NCBI GenBank assembly: GCA_027074135.1
Contig: JALTDM010000319.1
Location: 1 to 5,445 of the forward strand
Length of the DNA: 5,445 bases
Origin: Bacteroidales bacterium
GTDB taxonomy: Bacteria > Bacteroidota > Bacteroidia > Bacteroidales > JALTDM01
Reading direction: 5' to 3'
Shown: positions 1-5,445 of the stretch, one piece after another
How the letters are laid out: each line of letters opens with the position of its first letter
Position numbering within the stretch: position 1 is the first letter of the stretch
Made by a program: the position numbers and the translations under genes
Notes under the pieces: model-generated
Seen by the model: the letters and a program-made list of their open reading frames with translations, nothing else
Told to the model about the DNA's origin: nothing
The model's database searches: none

Positions 1-1
1 A

Positions 2-403
2 AATAAAAATTTAGTAGTAACAGATAATGATTTATTTAATTTAAAAGAGGCAGGAAAATGGGCAAATTTCTTGGCAATTTTAGGTTTTATCGGAACAGGT
101 TTTTTTACGATAGTCTTTTTTGTAATGCTGTTTGTTAATGTATTTATGTCTTTTATTTATTTGCTGTTAGGTGGAGTTTATTTTTTCATAAGTTTATACT
201 TATTAAAATTTGGCAAGTTTTCGAAAAAAGTATTTTTATCTAAGACTGAAGTAGATTTTTCCAGTTCATTACTTTTTTTGAATAAATTTTTTACAACAAG
301 CGGTATCATCACAATTATTTTTATTGTCATTTATGTGTTAATGTTTATCGGAATGGTAGTAGGGATGATGACATTACCATTTTTTAATATGAATACTTTA
401 TGA
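2..403 (+). CDS. DUF5362-like small integral membrane protein (5' partial)
   Basis: The reading frame is open to the left edge, so the true start lies outside the window; 133 residues and a TGA stop are visible. The visible N-terminus is hydrophilic and leads into a segment containing LKEAGKWANFLAILGF (about residues 14-29). I recognise this as the conserved opening of the Bacteroidota DUF5362 family, which has unknown function. Predicted membrane helices lie at about residues 23-48, 50-68 and 101-123. They are separated by a basic, polar loop (FGKFSKKVFLSK, about 70-81) and a segment that may be amphipathic. A TTG at 71 is in frame but lies inside the conserved first helix, so it is an unlikely start. 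The stop overlaps the next start (ATGA, 400-403), which suggests one transcript and translational coupling. The location is inferred to be the inner membrane. The family call is from memory of the motif and is moderately sure; that it is a real membrane protein is very likely. Confidence 0.75.
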   Translation, partial: NKNLVVTDNDLFNLKEAGKWANFLAILGFIGTGFFTIVFFVMLFVNVFMSFIYLLLGGVYFFISLYLLKFGKFSKKVFLSKTEVDFSSSLLFLNKFFTTSGIITIIFIVIYVLMFIGMVVGMMTLPFFNMNTL

Positions 404-1089
404 CAAAATACATTTTTGTTATACTTTTCTCTTTAATGTCTGGGATGGCTTTTTCTCAGGAGTATGATGTGTTTAATACAACAAATTTAAATTATCTTAT
501 GCCTCCTGAACAACCTTCCATAATTCTTAAGACAAATCCCGGAACTATTTTGATGGGACCTATTTTTTTTACTTCAGAATACCGTTTAGCTGCAGAAATC
601 CCTGTAAAATTGCATTATGGTGTTCAAGTTGCAGTTTCTTATCTTGGGAAAAACATATTTCTGAGTTTGCTTAATAAAGACACAACACAATATGGTATTC
701 CTACCAAAGGAGTTCCTATTGTTGTTTCAGGATTTCGGGTACAATTTACATATAAGAGGTATGTTTTTGAAAAATTATTCGGTAACGATCCGTATGGGAT
801 TTATATAGCATTACATTACTCGTTTTCAAAAGCAAAATTAACTTTGGACAGGTTAAATTTATTTCGTGAGTATATATATGGGGCATATGAGAATTACGAT
901 GTAATAACAGGTTATCAATTTAAATTCTTGGATAAAATAACAGTTGATTTGTTTGCGGGTTTGGGTTATAAAAATAATTTGTATGGTTTTTATAAAAATG
1001 GTGTTGCTCAAAATGTAGGTTATGATGATATTTTTTGGGATGTTCCAATAAAAATTGTTTTGGGTTTTAATGCAGGTTTGGATTTTTAA
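400..1089 (+). CDS. Exported, predicted outer-membrane beta-barrel protein of unknown function
   Basis: This 229-residue protein opens with a Sec signal peptide: Lys3, a hydrophobic core at about residues 4-17, and a likely signal peptidase I site at AFS|QE (19/20). The mature part alternates polar and hydrophobic residues, is rich in Tyr, Phe and Gly, has no cysteine, and ends in Phe229. A terminal aromatic residue on a last strand (about 216-229) is the usual signal for BAM-mediated insertion. Near the mature N-terminus is TNPGTILMGPIFFTSEYR (45-62). It resembles the opening strands of small Bacteroidota barrels such as DUF3575-type proteins, but I cannot assign a family firmly. The start is the ATG that overlaps the upstream stop; it gives the complete signal peptide, which supports the choice. 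It probably forms an operon with the upstream membrane protein. Function is unknown. Exported: fairly sure. Barrel: likely. Confidence 0.75.
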   Translation: MTKYIFVILFSLMSGMAFSQEYDVFNTTNLNYLMPPEQPSIILKTNPGTILMGPIFFTSEYRLAAEIPVKLHYGVQVAVSYLGKNIFLSLLNKDTTQYGIPTKGVPIVVSGFRVQFTYKRYVFEKLFGNDPYGIYIALHYSFSKAKLTLDRLNLFREYIYGAYENYDVITGYQFKFLDKITVDLFAGLGYKNNLYGFYKNGVAQNVGYDDIFWDVPIKIVLGFNAGLDF

Positions 1090-1090
1090 C

Positions 1091-1149
1091 CCCAATTGCG
1101 CGTTAGAAAAAACTTTCTTGGGCTAAACATATTCGTTTCTGCCTAGCCC
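1091..1149 (+). other. Intergenic segment with competing short inverted repeats
   Basis: CCCAA (1091-1095) can pair with TTGGG (1118-1122), with GAAA/TTTC (1106-1109/1114-1117) stacked directly inside. Alternatively GGGCT (1120-1124) can pair with AGCCC (1145-1149), with AAAC/GTTT (1125-1128/1135-1138) nested inside it. The two arrangements share 1120-1122 and exclude each other. The segment begins right after the barrel-protein stop and is richer in G and C than the flanks. It may be a 3' UTR structure, a decayed intergenic repeat or chance pairing. No known RNA family is recognised. Confidence 0.3.
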
Positions 1150-1166
1150 CACCTTTTAAAGTGGGG
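1147..1166. repeat. Hairpin-forming inverted repeat downstream of the barrel gene
   Basis: CCCCAC (1147-1152) and GTGGGG (1161-1166) form a perfect 6-bp GC-rich stem around the AT-rich loop CTTTTAAA. It lies 58 bases after the stop at 1089, where a transcript end would be expected. No T-tract follows on either strand (the + strand continues AACAAATAAATA), so it is not a canonical intrinsic terminator. It resembles the short GGGG/CCCC inverted repeats scattered between Bacteroidota genes. It could stabilise a 3' end or be a repeat relic. Confidence 0.45.
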
Positions 1167-1234
1167 AACAAATAAATAAAACAGTGTCTTTAGTATATGT
1201 AATTTATATCTATTCAATGCTTTTTATCACGTAA

Positions 1235-1267
1235 TTTGGGCCTAATTAATCAAAATAGTTATTTTTG
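1235..1267 (+). promoter_or_regulatory. Candidate Bacteroidota-type promoter for the aminotransferase
   Basis: TATTTTTG at 1260-1267 matches the Bacteroidota -7 consensus TAnnTTTG exactly. TTTG at 1235-1238 fits the -33 element, with 21 bases between them, slightly long but plausible. Transcription would start near 1271-1274, leaving a leader of about 20 bases before the ATG at 1293. The region is very AT-rich, so chance matches are possible. The exact -7 match plus a correctly placed -33 element makes this the better of the two promoter candidates here. Confidence 0.55.
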
Positions 1268-1292
1268 TTAAAAATTTTTAAAAACAGCAGTT

Positions 1293-2624
1293 ATGAGTTT
1301 ATTAAAAACAACAGATACACCGATAAATGCAAAAATTGTGTCTGAGAAAATAAAAAATCTTGGTATTGAAGATTTGGGAACAGCAACAATTAGGGAACTT
1401 GTGCGCCTTGTAAACGAAATAGAAGAAGCCACAGGCGAAAAGTTTGTGAGAATGGAAATGGGAGTGCCCGGGTTACCTCCTTCAAAGATAGGTGTTGATG
1501 CAGAAATTGAGGCATTAAAACAAGGTGTTGCCGCCAAATATCCTATGATTGAAGGTGTAAAACTTTTAAAAGAAGAAATTTCCCGCTTTGTAAAGTTGTT
1601 TTTAGGAATTGATGTTAAACCCGCACATTGTGTTCCTAGTGTAGGTAGTATGCAGGGGGCATTTGCAGCATTTATGGTTTCTTGCAGAAGAGATCCGCAA
1701 AAAGATACAACATTATTTATTGATCCTGGATTCCCCGTTCAAAAACAGCAACATAATGTATTGGGATTAAAATATGAAACATTCGATGTGTACGATTACA
1801 GGGGAGACAAGCTGAAGGATAAACTGGAAAGCTATCTTTCAAAAGGTAATATTTCTACAATTATTTATTCAAACCCTAACAATCCTACCTGGATAAGTTT
1901 TACAGACAAAGAATTAAAAATAATAGGAGAACTTGCAACTAAATATGATGTTGTAGTCCTTGAAGATTTGGCATATTTCGGAATGGATTTCAGAAAAGAT
2001 TTATATCATCCTGGCAAGCCGCCTTATCAGGTCTCAGTGGCAAATTATACGGATAATTATGTACTACTTATTTCCAGTTCAAAAGTTTTCAGTTACGCAG
2101 GGCAAAGAATAGGAACAATGGTAATTTCTGATAAATTGTTTAACCGTGAGTTTGAAGGGTTGAAGAGATATTTCAGCACAGGCGGATTCGGATATTCAAT
2201 GATTTACGGTGCTTTATACACACTTTCTTCGGGAGTTTCACATTCCGCACAATATGCGTTGGCAGCTATGCTTAAGGCTGCAAATGACGGTGAATATAAC
2301 TTTATCGAAGAAGTGAAAGAATATGGCGAAAGGGCAAAGATTCTTAAGAAGATGTTTGTTGAAAACGGTTTTGAAATTGTTTATGATAAAGATGAAGACG
2401 AACCAATAGCAGATGGATTTTACTTTACATTTGCTTATCCGGAAATGACAGCGTCTGAACTTTTAGAAAGATTGCTTTATTACGGAATAAGTGCAATATC
2501 TCTAAAAATTACAGGAAGCGAAAGAGAAGGCTTAAGAGCTTGTATGTCTCAAATAAGTAGAGAACAATTTCCTGAATTGGAAAGGAGACTTAAGAAATTT
2601 AACGAACATTATAAAAAAAATTAA
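1293..2624 (+). CDS. PLP-dependent fold-type I aminotransferase (class I/II)
   Basis: This 443-residue enzyme is full length for its class and would move an amino group between an amino acid and a 2-oxoacid in the cytoplasm. Family landmarks appear in order. The phosphate-binding turn is SVGSMQGA (116-123). SNPNNPT (193-199) supplies the Asn that contacts the cofactor O3'. In VVLEDLAYFG (221-230), Asp225 should bind the pyridine nitrogen and Tyr228 the phenolic oxygen. SSSKVFSYAGQRIG (261-274) carries the Schiff-base Lys264 and the phosphate-binding Arg272. Arg415 in GLRACMSQ should hold the substrate carboxylate. The usual Gly after NPT is replaced by Trp200. The first ATG follows an A-rich leader with no Shine-Dalgarno, normal for this phylum. 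It has its own candidate promoter and sits 86 bases before a 2-oxoacid:ferredoxin oxidoreductase operon, so its 2-oxoacid product may be that enzyme's substrate. The amino acid used (branched-chain, aspartate, glutamate or other) cannot be read from the sequence. Confidence 0.93.
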   Translation: MSLLKTTDTPINAKIVSEKIKNLGIEDLGTATIRELVRLVNEIEEATGEKFVRMEMGVPGLPPSKIGVDAEIEALKQGVAAKYPMIEGVKLLKEEISRFVKLFLGIDVKPAHCVPSVGSMQGAFAAFMVSCRRDPQKDTTLFIDPGFPVQKQQHNVLGLKYETFDVYDYRGDKLKDKLESYLSKGNISTIIYSNPNNPTWISFTDKELKIIGELATKYDVVVLEDLAYFGMDFRKDLYHPGKPPYQVSVANYTDNYVLLISSSKVFSYAGQRIGTMVISDKLFNREFEGLKRYFSTGGFGYSMIYGALYTLSSGVSHSAQYALAAMLKAANDGEYNFIEEVKEYGERAKILKKMFVENGFEIVYDKDEDEPIADGFYFTFAYPEMTASELLERLLYYGISAISLKITGSEREGLRACMSQISREQFPELERRLKKFNEHYKKN

Positions 2625-2645
2625 AAATTGATATTAAAAAGCAGT

Positions 2646-2674
2646 TTTAGATTTAAAAAAAAATACTACTTTTG
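2646..2674 (+). promoter_or_regulatory. Candidate promoter for the oxidoreductase operon
   Basis: TACTTTTG at 2667-2674 matches the -7 consensus TAnnTTTG exactly. The upstream element is weak: TTTA at 2646-2649, only 17 bases away. An A-tract of nine (2655-2663) lies between them. A start near 2680 would give a leader of about 30 bases before the ATG at 2711. No terminator is seen after the aminotransferase stop, so read-through from upstream is also possible. Confidence 0.45.
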
Positions 2675-2710
2675 AAAATGAACAATAAACAAATATAAAA
2701 AATAAAAGAT

Positions 2711-2944
2711 ATGGCAAAGAAAGTTCAAGGTTATATTGAAATTGACAAAGAACGATGCAAAGGTTGTGAACTTTGTGTTGTAGCTTGTCCTAAGGATATT
2801 ATTAGAATGTCTAAGGATGTAAATGCAAAAGGTTATCACTATGCGGAATTTTTTAATCCGGAACCCTGTGTGGGATGTGCAGACTGTGCAGTTGTTTGTC
2901 CTGATGGTGTAATTACTGTTTACAGAGCAAGAATTGAAGTTTAA
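2711..2944 (+). CDS. Ferredoxin-type 2x[4Fe-4S] subunit (delta) of 2-oxoacid:ferredoxin oxidoreductase
   Basis: This 77-residue protein has two classic CxxCxxCxxxCP clusters: Cys16, 19, 22, 26 and Cys53, 56, 59, 63. Each should bind one [4Fe-4S] centre with the usual crossover, the fourth Cys of one motif completing the other cluster. The hydrophilic linker between them (about 27-52) is typical of KorD/VorD/OorD subunits. In these complexes it carries electrons from the TPP and [4Fe-4S] site of the beta subunit out to soluble ferredoxin. It is the first gene of the four-gene block and ends 23 bases before the alpha gene. A stand-alone ferredoxin would look similar, but the position makes the delta-subunit role very likely. 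The names korD or vorD would both fit. Confidence 0.92.
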   Translation: MAKKVQGYIEIDKERCKGCELCVVACPKDIIRMSKDVNAKGYHYAEFFNPEPCVGCADCAVVCPDGVITVYRARIEV

Positions 2945-2967
2945 CGAATTATAAAAAATAAAATATT

Positions 2968-4056
2968 ATGGGAGAATTAAGATTAATGAAAGGTAACGAA
3001 GCGTTTGCAGAGGCTGTTATTAGAGCTGGTGCAGACGGATATTTCGGATACCCTATTACTCCGCAATCAGAAGTTATTGAATACTTGATGGCGGAAAAAC
3101 CTTATGAAAGAACCGGAATGGTAGTGCTTCAAGCAGAAAGTGAATTAGCCGCTATAAATATGCTCTATGGTGGAGCAGGAACTGGAAAAAAAGTTGTTAC
3201 TTCCTCTTCTAGTCCAGGTATAAGTCTAATGATGGAAGGTATATCTTATATGGCGGGTGCTGAACTTCCTTGTGTTCTAATGAATGTGCAAAGAGGAGGA
3301 CCCGGATTAGGAACAATTCAACCTTCTCAGTCTGATTATTTCCAAGCTACAAAAGGTGGTGGACATGGTGATTACAGACTTTTGGTTTTAGCTCCTGCAT
3401 CTGTTCAAGAAATGAGTGATTTTGTACCGCTTGCTTTTGATTTGGCTTTCAAGTATAGAAATCCGGTGATGATTCTCAGTGACGGTGTGATTGGGCAGAT
3501 GATGGAAAAAGTGGAACTTTTCGATTCAATTCCTCGTTGGACAGACGAAGAAGTTATAGAAAAAAACGGTGATTGGGCAACTGTTGGTAAAAGACCCGGA
3601 AAAGAAAGAAATATTATAACATCTCTCGACCTTGACCCGTATAGTATGGAAAAACACAATCACGACCTCTTTGCCAAGTACCAAAAAATGGAAGAAGAGG
3701 AAGTACGTTGGGAAGAAATAAATACCGAAGATGCAGAATATTTTATTGTAGCTTACGGTTCTGCTTCCAGAATCTCTCAAAAAGCTATAGAGTTGGCAAG
3801 AGCAGAAGGTATTAAAGTTGGTCTTATTCGACCTATAACTCTTTATCCTTATCCTTATAAAGTTTTACAAGAAAAGGTTGAAAAGGGTGCAAAAGGATTT
3901 TTAACAGTTGAACTTAATATGGGGCAAATGATTGAAGATGTAAAACTTGCCGTAAAAGATAACTCAAAAGTAGAATTCTTCGGTCATGTAGGTGGAGTTA
4001 TACCTACTCCTGAAGAAGTTGTAGAAGCATTAAAAACTAAAATTATCGGAGGATAA
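2968..4056 (+). CDS. vorB: 2-oxoacid:ferredoxin oxidoreductase alpha subunit (VorB-like)
   Basis: This 362-residue protein matches the length of a free-standing alpha subunit (PFOR domains I and II, not fused to gamma). Domain I carries YPITP (28-32), the QAESELAAI segment (55-63) with the glutamate expected to contact the TPP aminopyrimidine, and SSSSPGISLMMEG (79-91). Next come RGGPGLGTIQPSQSDY (109-124) and TKGGGHGDYR (128-137). Domain II starts near 257 (EYFIVAYGS) and includes RPITLYPYP (288-296) and the ELNMGQM segment (315-321). A charged linker (about 190-255) joins the domains. The complex catalyses 2-oxoacid + CoA + oxidised ferredoxin to acyl-CoA + CO2 + reduced ferredoxin. The GPGLGTIQPSQ signature resembles VorB (3-methyl-2-oxobutanoate) rather than the GPSTGLPT of classical KorA, hence the symbol. 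Substrate remains uncertain: 2-oxoglutarate or a mix of branched-chain 2-oxoacids is possible. It ends 3 bases before the beta gene. Confidence 0.93.
   Translation: MGELRLMKGNEAFAEAVIRAGADGYFGYPITPQSEVIEYLMAEKPYERTGMVVLQAESELAAINMLYGGAGTGKKVVTSSSSPGISLMMEGISYMAGAELPCVLMNVQRGGPGLGTIQPSQSDYFQATKGGGHGDYRLLVLAPASVQEMSDFVPLAFDLAFKYRNPVMILSDGVIGQMMEKVELFDSIPRWTDEEVIEKNGDWATVGKRPGKERNIITSLDLDPYSMEKHNHDLFAKYQKMEEEEVRWEEINTEDAEYFIVAYGSASRISQKAIELARAEGIKVGLIRPITLYPYPYKVLQEKVEKGAKGFLTVELNMGQMIEDVKLAVKDNSKVEFFGHVGGVIPTPEEVVEALKTKIIGG
4048..4053 (+). promoter_or_regulatory. Shine-Dalgarno-like site for the beta subunit gene
   Basis: GGAGGA lies 6 bases before the ATG at 4060 and also encodes the last two glycines (Gly361-Gly362) of the alpha subunit. 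Strong SD sequences are uncommon before Bacteroidota genes, and the other genes here lack one. The match may assist re-initiation across the 3-base alpha/beta gap, or may simply reflect a Gly-Gly C-terminus. Confidence 0.4.
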
Positions 4057-4059
4057 AAT

Positions 4060-4863
4060 ATGGAACTTACAGCAGATAAAATAAAAGAATTGGTAGTAAA
4101 GCCCGAAAATAAAGTTTATACCAAAACTCCGCTTTTAACAGACAAAACATTATCTTACTGCCCGGGTTGCGGACACGGAGTTGCGCACCGAATTCTAATG
4201 GAGTTGGTGGAAGAAATGGGTTTGGAAAATGATACAATAGGAATAGCACCCGTAGGTTGCTCTGTGCTTGCTTATGAATTTATGAATGTGGATATGCAAG
4301 AAGCCGCTCATGGTAGAGCTCCGGCTTTGGCAACTGCAATCAAAAGATTGTGGCCAAATAAATTTGTATTTTCTTATCAAGGTGATGGTGATCTAGCTGC
4401 AATTGGTGGTAATGAAACTTTACACACATGTAATCGTGGTGAAAATATTACAATTATTTTTATAAATAATGGTATTTACGGTATGACGGGAGGGCAAATG
4501 GCTCCAACCACCATTCCGGGTATGCGTACTTCCACATCTCCTTATGGTAGAGATGTGCAAATGATGGGTTATCCTTTGAAAATGACTGAAATAGTAGCAA
4601 TGCTTCCCGGTACATATTATGTGTCTCGTCAAGCAGTTTATTCTGCAAAACATGTTAGAAAAGCTAAAAAAGCTATAAAAAAAGCAATCGAAGCACAGTT
4701 GGAAGGCAAGGGCACATCATTTGTCGAAATAGTTTCCAACTGTAATTCAGGGTGGAAGATGACCCCAGTAAAAGCTAATCAATGGTTGGAAGAAAATATG
4801 CTTGATTATTATCATCTTGGAGATATTAAAGTAGATGGTAAATTAGTAAAAGAAATTGTATAA
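4060..4863 (+). CDS. 2-oxoacid:ferredoxin oxidoreductase beta subunit, TPP-binding
   Basis: This 267-residue protein is the thiamine-pyrophosphate half of the catalytic dimer. CPGCGHG (34-40) gives two [4Fe-4S] ligands, Cys34 and Cys37. Cys67 in APVGCS and Cys228 in SNCNSGW fit as the third and fourth, so the cluster near the TPP looks complete. HGRAPA (84-89) is the conserved loop that follows. The TPP/Mg signature runs from QGDGD (107-111) to NN (136-137), followed by YGMTGGQ (140-146). The N-terminus has a short extension (about 1-30) before the first cysteine motif, common in the VorA/KorB/OorB group. It follows alpha by 3 bases with a GGAGG-type ribosome site, and gamma begins 16 bases after its stop. 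Family names korB, vorA or oorB could apply, and I leave the symbol open because the substrate is unsettled. It looks intact and functional. Confidence 0.94.
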   Translation: MELTADKIKELVVKPENKVYTKTPLLTDKTLSYCPGCGHGVAHRILMELVEEMGLENDTIGIAPVGCSVLAYEFMNVDMQEAAHGRAPALATAIKRLWPNKFVFSYQGDGDLAAIGGNETLHTCNRGENITIIFINNGIYGMTGGQMAPTTIPGMRTSTSPYGRDVQMMGYPLKMTEIVAMLPGTYYVSRQAVYSAKHVRKAKKAIKKAIEAQLEGKGTSFVEIVSNCNSGWKMTPVKANQWLEENMLDYYHLGDIKVDGKLVKEIV

Positions 4864-4879
4864 TAAAAATTTGAAAATT

Positions 4880-5434
4880 ATGACCGAAGAAATAATAATA
4901 GCAGGATTTGGAGGACAAGGAGTCCTTTCGATGGGAAAAATATTAGCATATTCAGGTATAATGCAAGGTCAAGAAGTATCTTGGATGCCTTCATACGGTC
5001 CTGAGATGCGTGGTGGTACGGCAAATGTTACCGTAATACTGTCTGATGAAAGGATAAGTTCTCCTATTCTTACAAAGTTTGATACAGCAATTATCCTAAA
5101 TCAACAATCTTTGGATAAATTTGAAAAAGCTGTAAAACCAGGTGGAATACTTTTATATGATCCAAACGGAATAACAAGGCACCCGGAAAGAGACGATATA
5201 AATATTTATAGAATTAATGCAAGTCATGTAGCATCAGAACTTGGAAATCCTAAGGTTTACAATATGGTTGTTTTAGGTGCATATCTTAAGATAAATTCCA
5301 TTGTTACTATAGATAAAGTTAAAGAAGGGTTAAAGAAATCATTACCTGAAAGATATCATCATTTGTTGCCGTTGAATGAATCTGCTATTGAAGAAGGCAC
5401 AAAGCATGTTGAAGTAATACGTGAAATGAAATAA
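4880..5434 (+). CDS. 2-oxoacid:ferredoxin oxidoreductase gamma subunit
   Basis: This 184-residue protein is a free-standing gamma subunit (PFOR gamma / catalytic domain III family), which packs on the alpha-beta core and contributes to CoA binding. It shows the N-terminal GFGGQGV loop (9-15), the SYGPEMRGGTA motif (38-48), a central strand-rich part with LLYDP (about 91-95 region), and VYNMVVLGAYL before the C-terminal helices. The length fits unfused KorC/VorG proteins. The start is set at the ATG at 4880, five residues before the first conserved strand. An upstream in-frame TTG at 4856 would overlap the beta gene and add eight non-conserved residues, so it was not used. It is the last gene of the block visible here; only 11 bases follow its TAA, so a further operon gene cannot be excluded. 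Confidence 0.93.
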   Translation: MTEEIIIAGFGGQGVLSMGKILAYSGIMQGQEVSWMPSYGPEMRGGTANVTVILSDERISSPILTKFDTAIILNQQSLDKFEKAVKPGGILLYDPNGITRHPERDDINIYRINASHVASELGNPKVYNMVVLGAYLKINSIVTIDKVKEGLKKSLPERYHHLLPLNESAIEEGTKHVEVIREMK

Positions 5435-5445
5435 TAATATAATCA

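Noticed and set aside
58..60. ATG at 58 as a gene start
   Set aside because: It lies out of frame with the membrane protein and inside its conserved coding segment.
71..403. A membrane-protein ORF starting at TTG 71
   Set aside because: The frame is open to the left edge and the residues before 71 belong to the conserved LKEAGKWANF segment, so the gene is 5'-truncated by the window and does not start at 71.
1147..1178. Intrinsic terminator after the barrel gene
   Set aside because: The stem is GC-rich but no run of T follows on either strand, so only a hairpin or repeat is claimed.
1090..1292. A known riboswitch or small RNA gene before the aminotransferase
   Set aside because: The predicted promoter lies downstream of the stems, leaving only a short leader, and no known riboswitch core is recognised.
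859..1537. Minus-strand ORFs at 859-1095 and 1268-1537
   Set aside because: They lie opposite well-supported genes, show no domain, signal or codon evidence, and the second covers the aminotransferase start and its promoter.
3405..4653. Minus-strand ORFs opposite the alpha and beta subunit genes
   Set aside because: All are antisense shadows of clearly conserved enzyme genes, with low-complexity or cysteine/histidine-rich translations of no recognisable family.
4856..4882. Gamma subunit starting at TTG 4856
   Set aside because: It would overlap the beta gene and add eight AT-rich, non-conserved residues; the ATG at 4880 starts just before the conserved first strand.
1..5445. A new defence, mobile-element or CRISPR-type system
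   Set aside because: No transposase, integrase, nuclease, direct-repeat array or toxin-antitoxin pair is visible; the large genes are recognisable metabolic enzymes.

Overview
The window reads as a stretch of an AT-rich, anaerobic Bacteroidota (Bacteroidales-like) chromosome. The reasons are: a DUF5362-type membrane protein; a signal-peptide-bearing predicted outer-membrane barrel ending in Phe; start codons that mostly lack Shine-Dalgarno sequences; two matches to the Bacteroidota promoter element TAnnTTTG; and a ferredoxin-dependent 2-oxoacid oxidoreductase. All genes are on the + strand. I cannot name the genus.

Layout. Positions 2-403 hold the 3' part of a small three-helix membrane protein whose start lies left of the window. 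Its stop overlaps the start of the next gene by 4 bases (ATGA, 400-403). That gene (400-1089) encodes an exported, probably outer-membrane beta-barrel protein of unknown function. A 203-base gap (1090-1292) follows. It contains several short inverted repeats, some mutually exclusive, and near its right end a good promoter candidate. Next is a fold-type I PLP-dependent aminotransferase (1293-2624). An 86-base A-rich gap with a second promoter candidate leads to four tightly packed genes (2711-5434): a 2x[4Fe-4S] ferredoxin subunit, then the alpha, beta (TPP-binding) and gamma subunits of a 2-oxoacid:ferredoxin oxidoreductase in the delta-alpha-beta-gamma order.

How they work together. The four-subunit enzyme oxidatively decarboxylates a 2-oxoacid to an acyl-CoA and passes electrons to ferredoxin. 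The aminotransferase upstream could supply the 2-oxoacid from an amino acid, or draw on it for synthesis when the enzyme runs in reverse. The alpha subunit looks like the VorB (2-oxoisovalerate) type rather than the classical 2-oxoglutarate type, but the substrate cannot be settled from sequence alone. The first two genes appear functionally unrelated to this metabolic block.

I found no sign of a new defence, mobile or RNA-guided system. The metabolic genes look intact and ordinary. The least explained parts are the structured 1090-1166 segment and the coupled membrane/outer-membrane gene pair.
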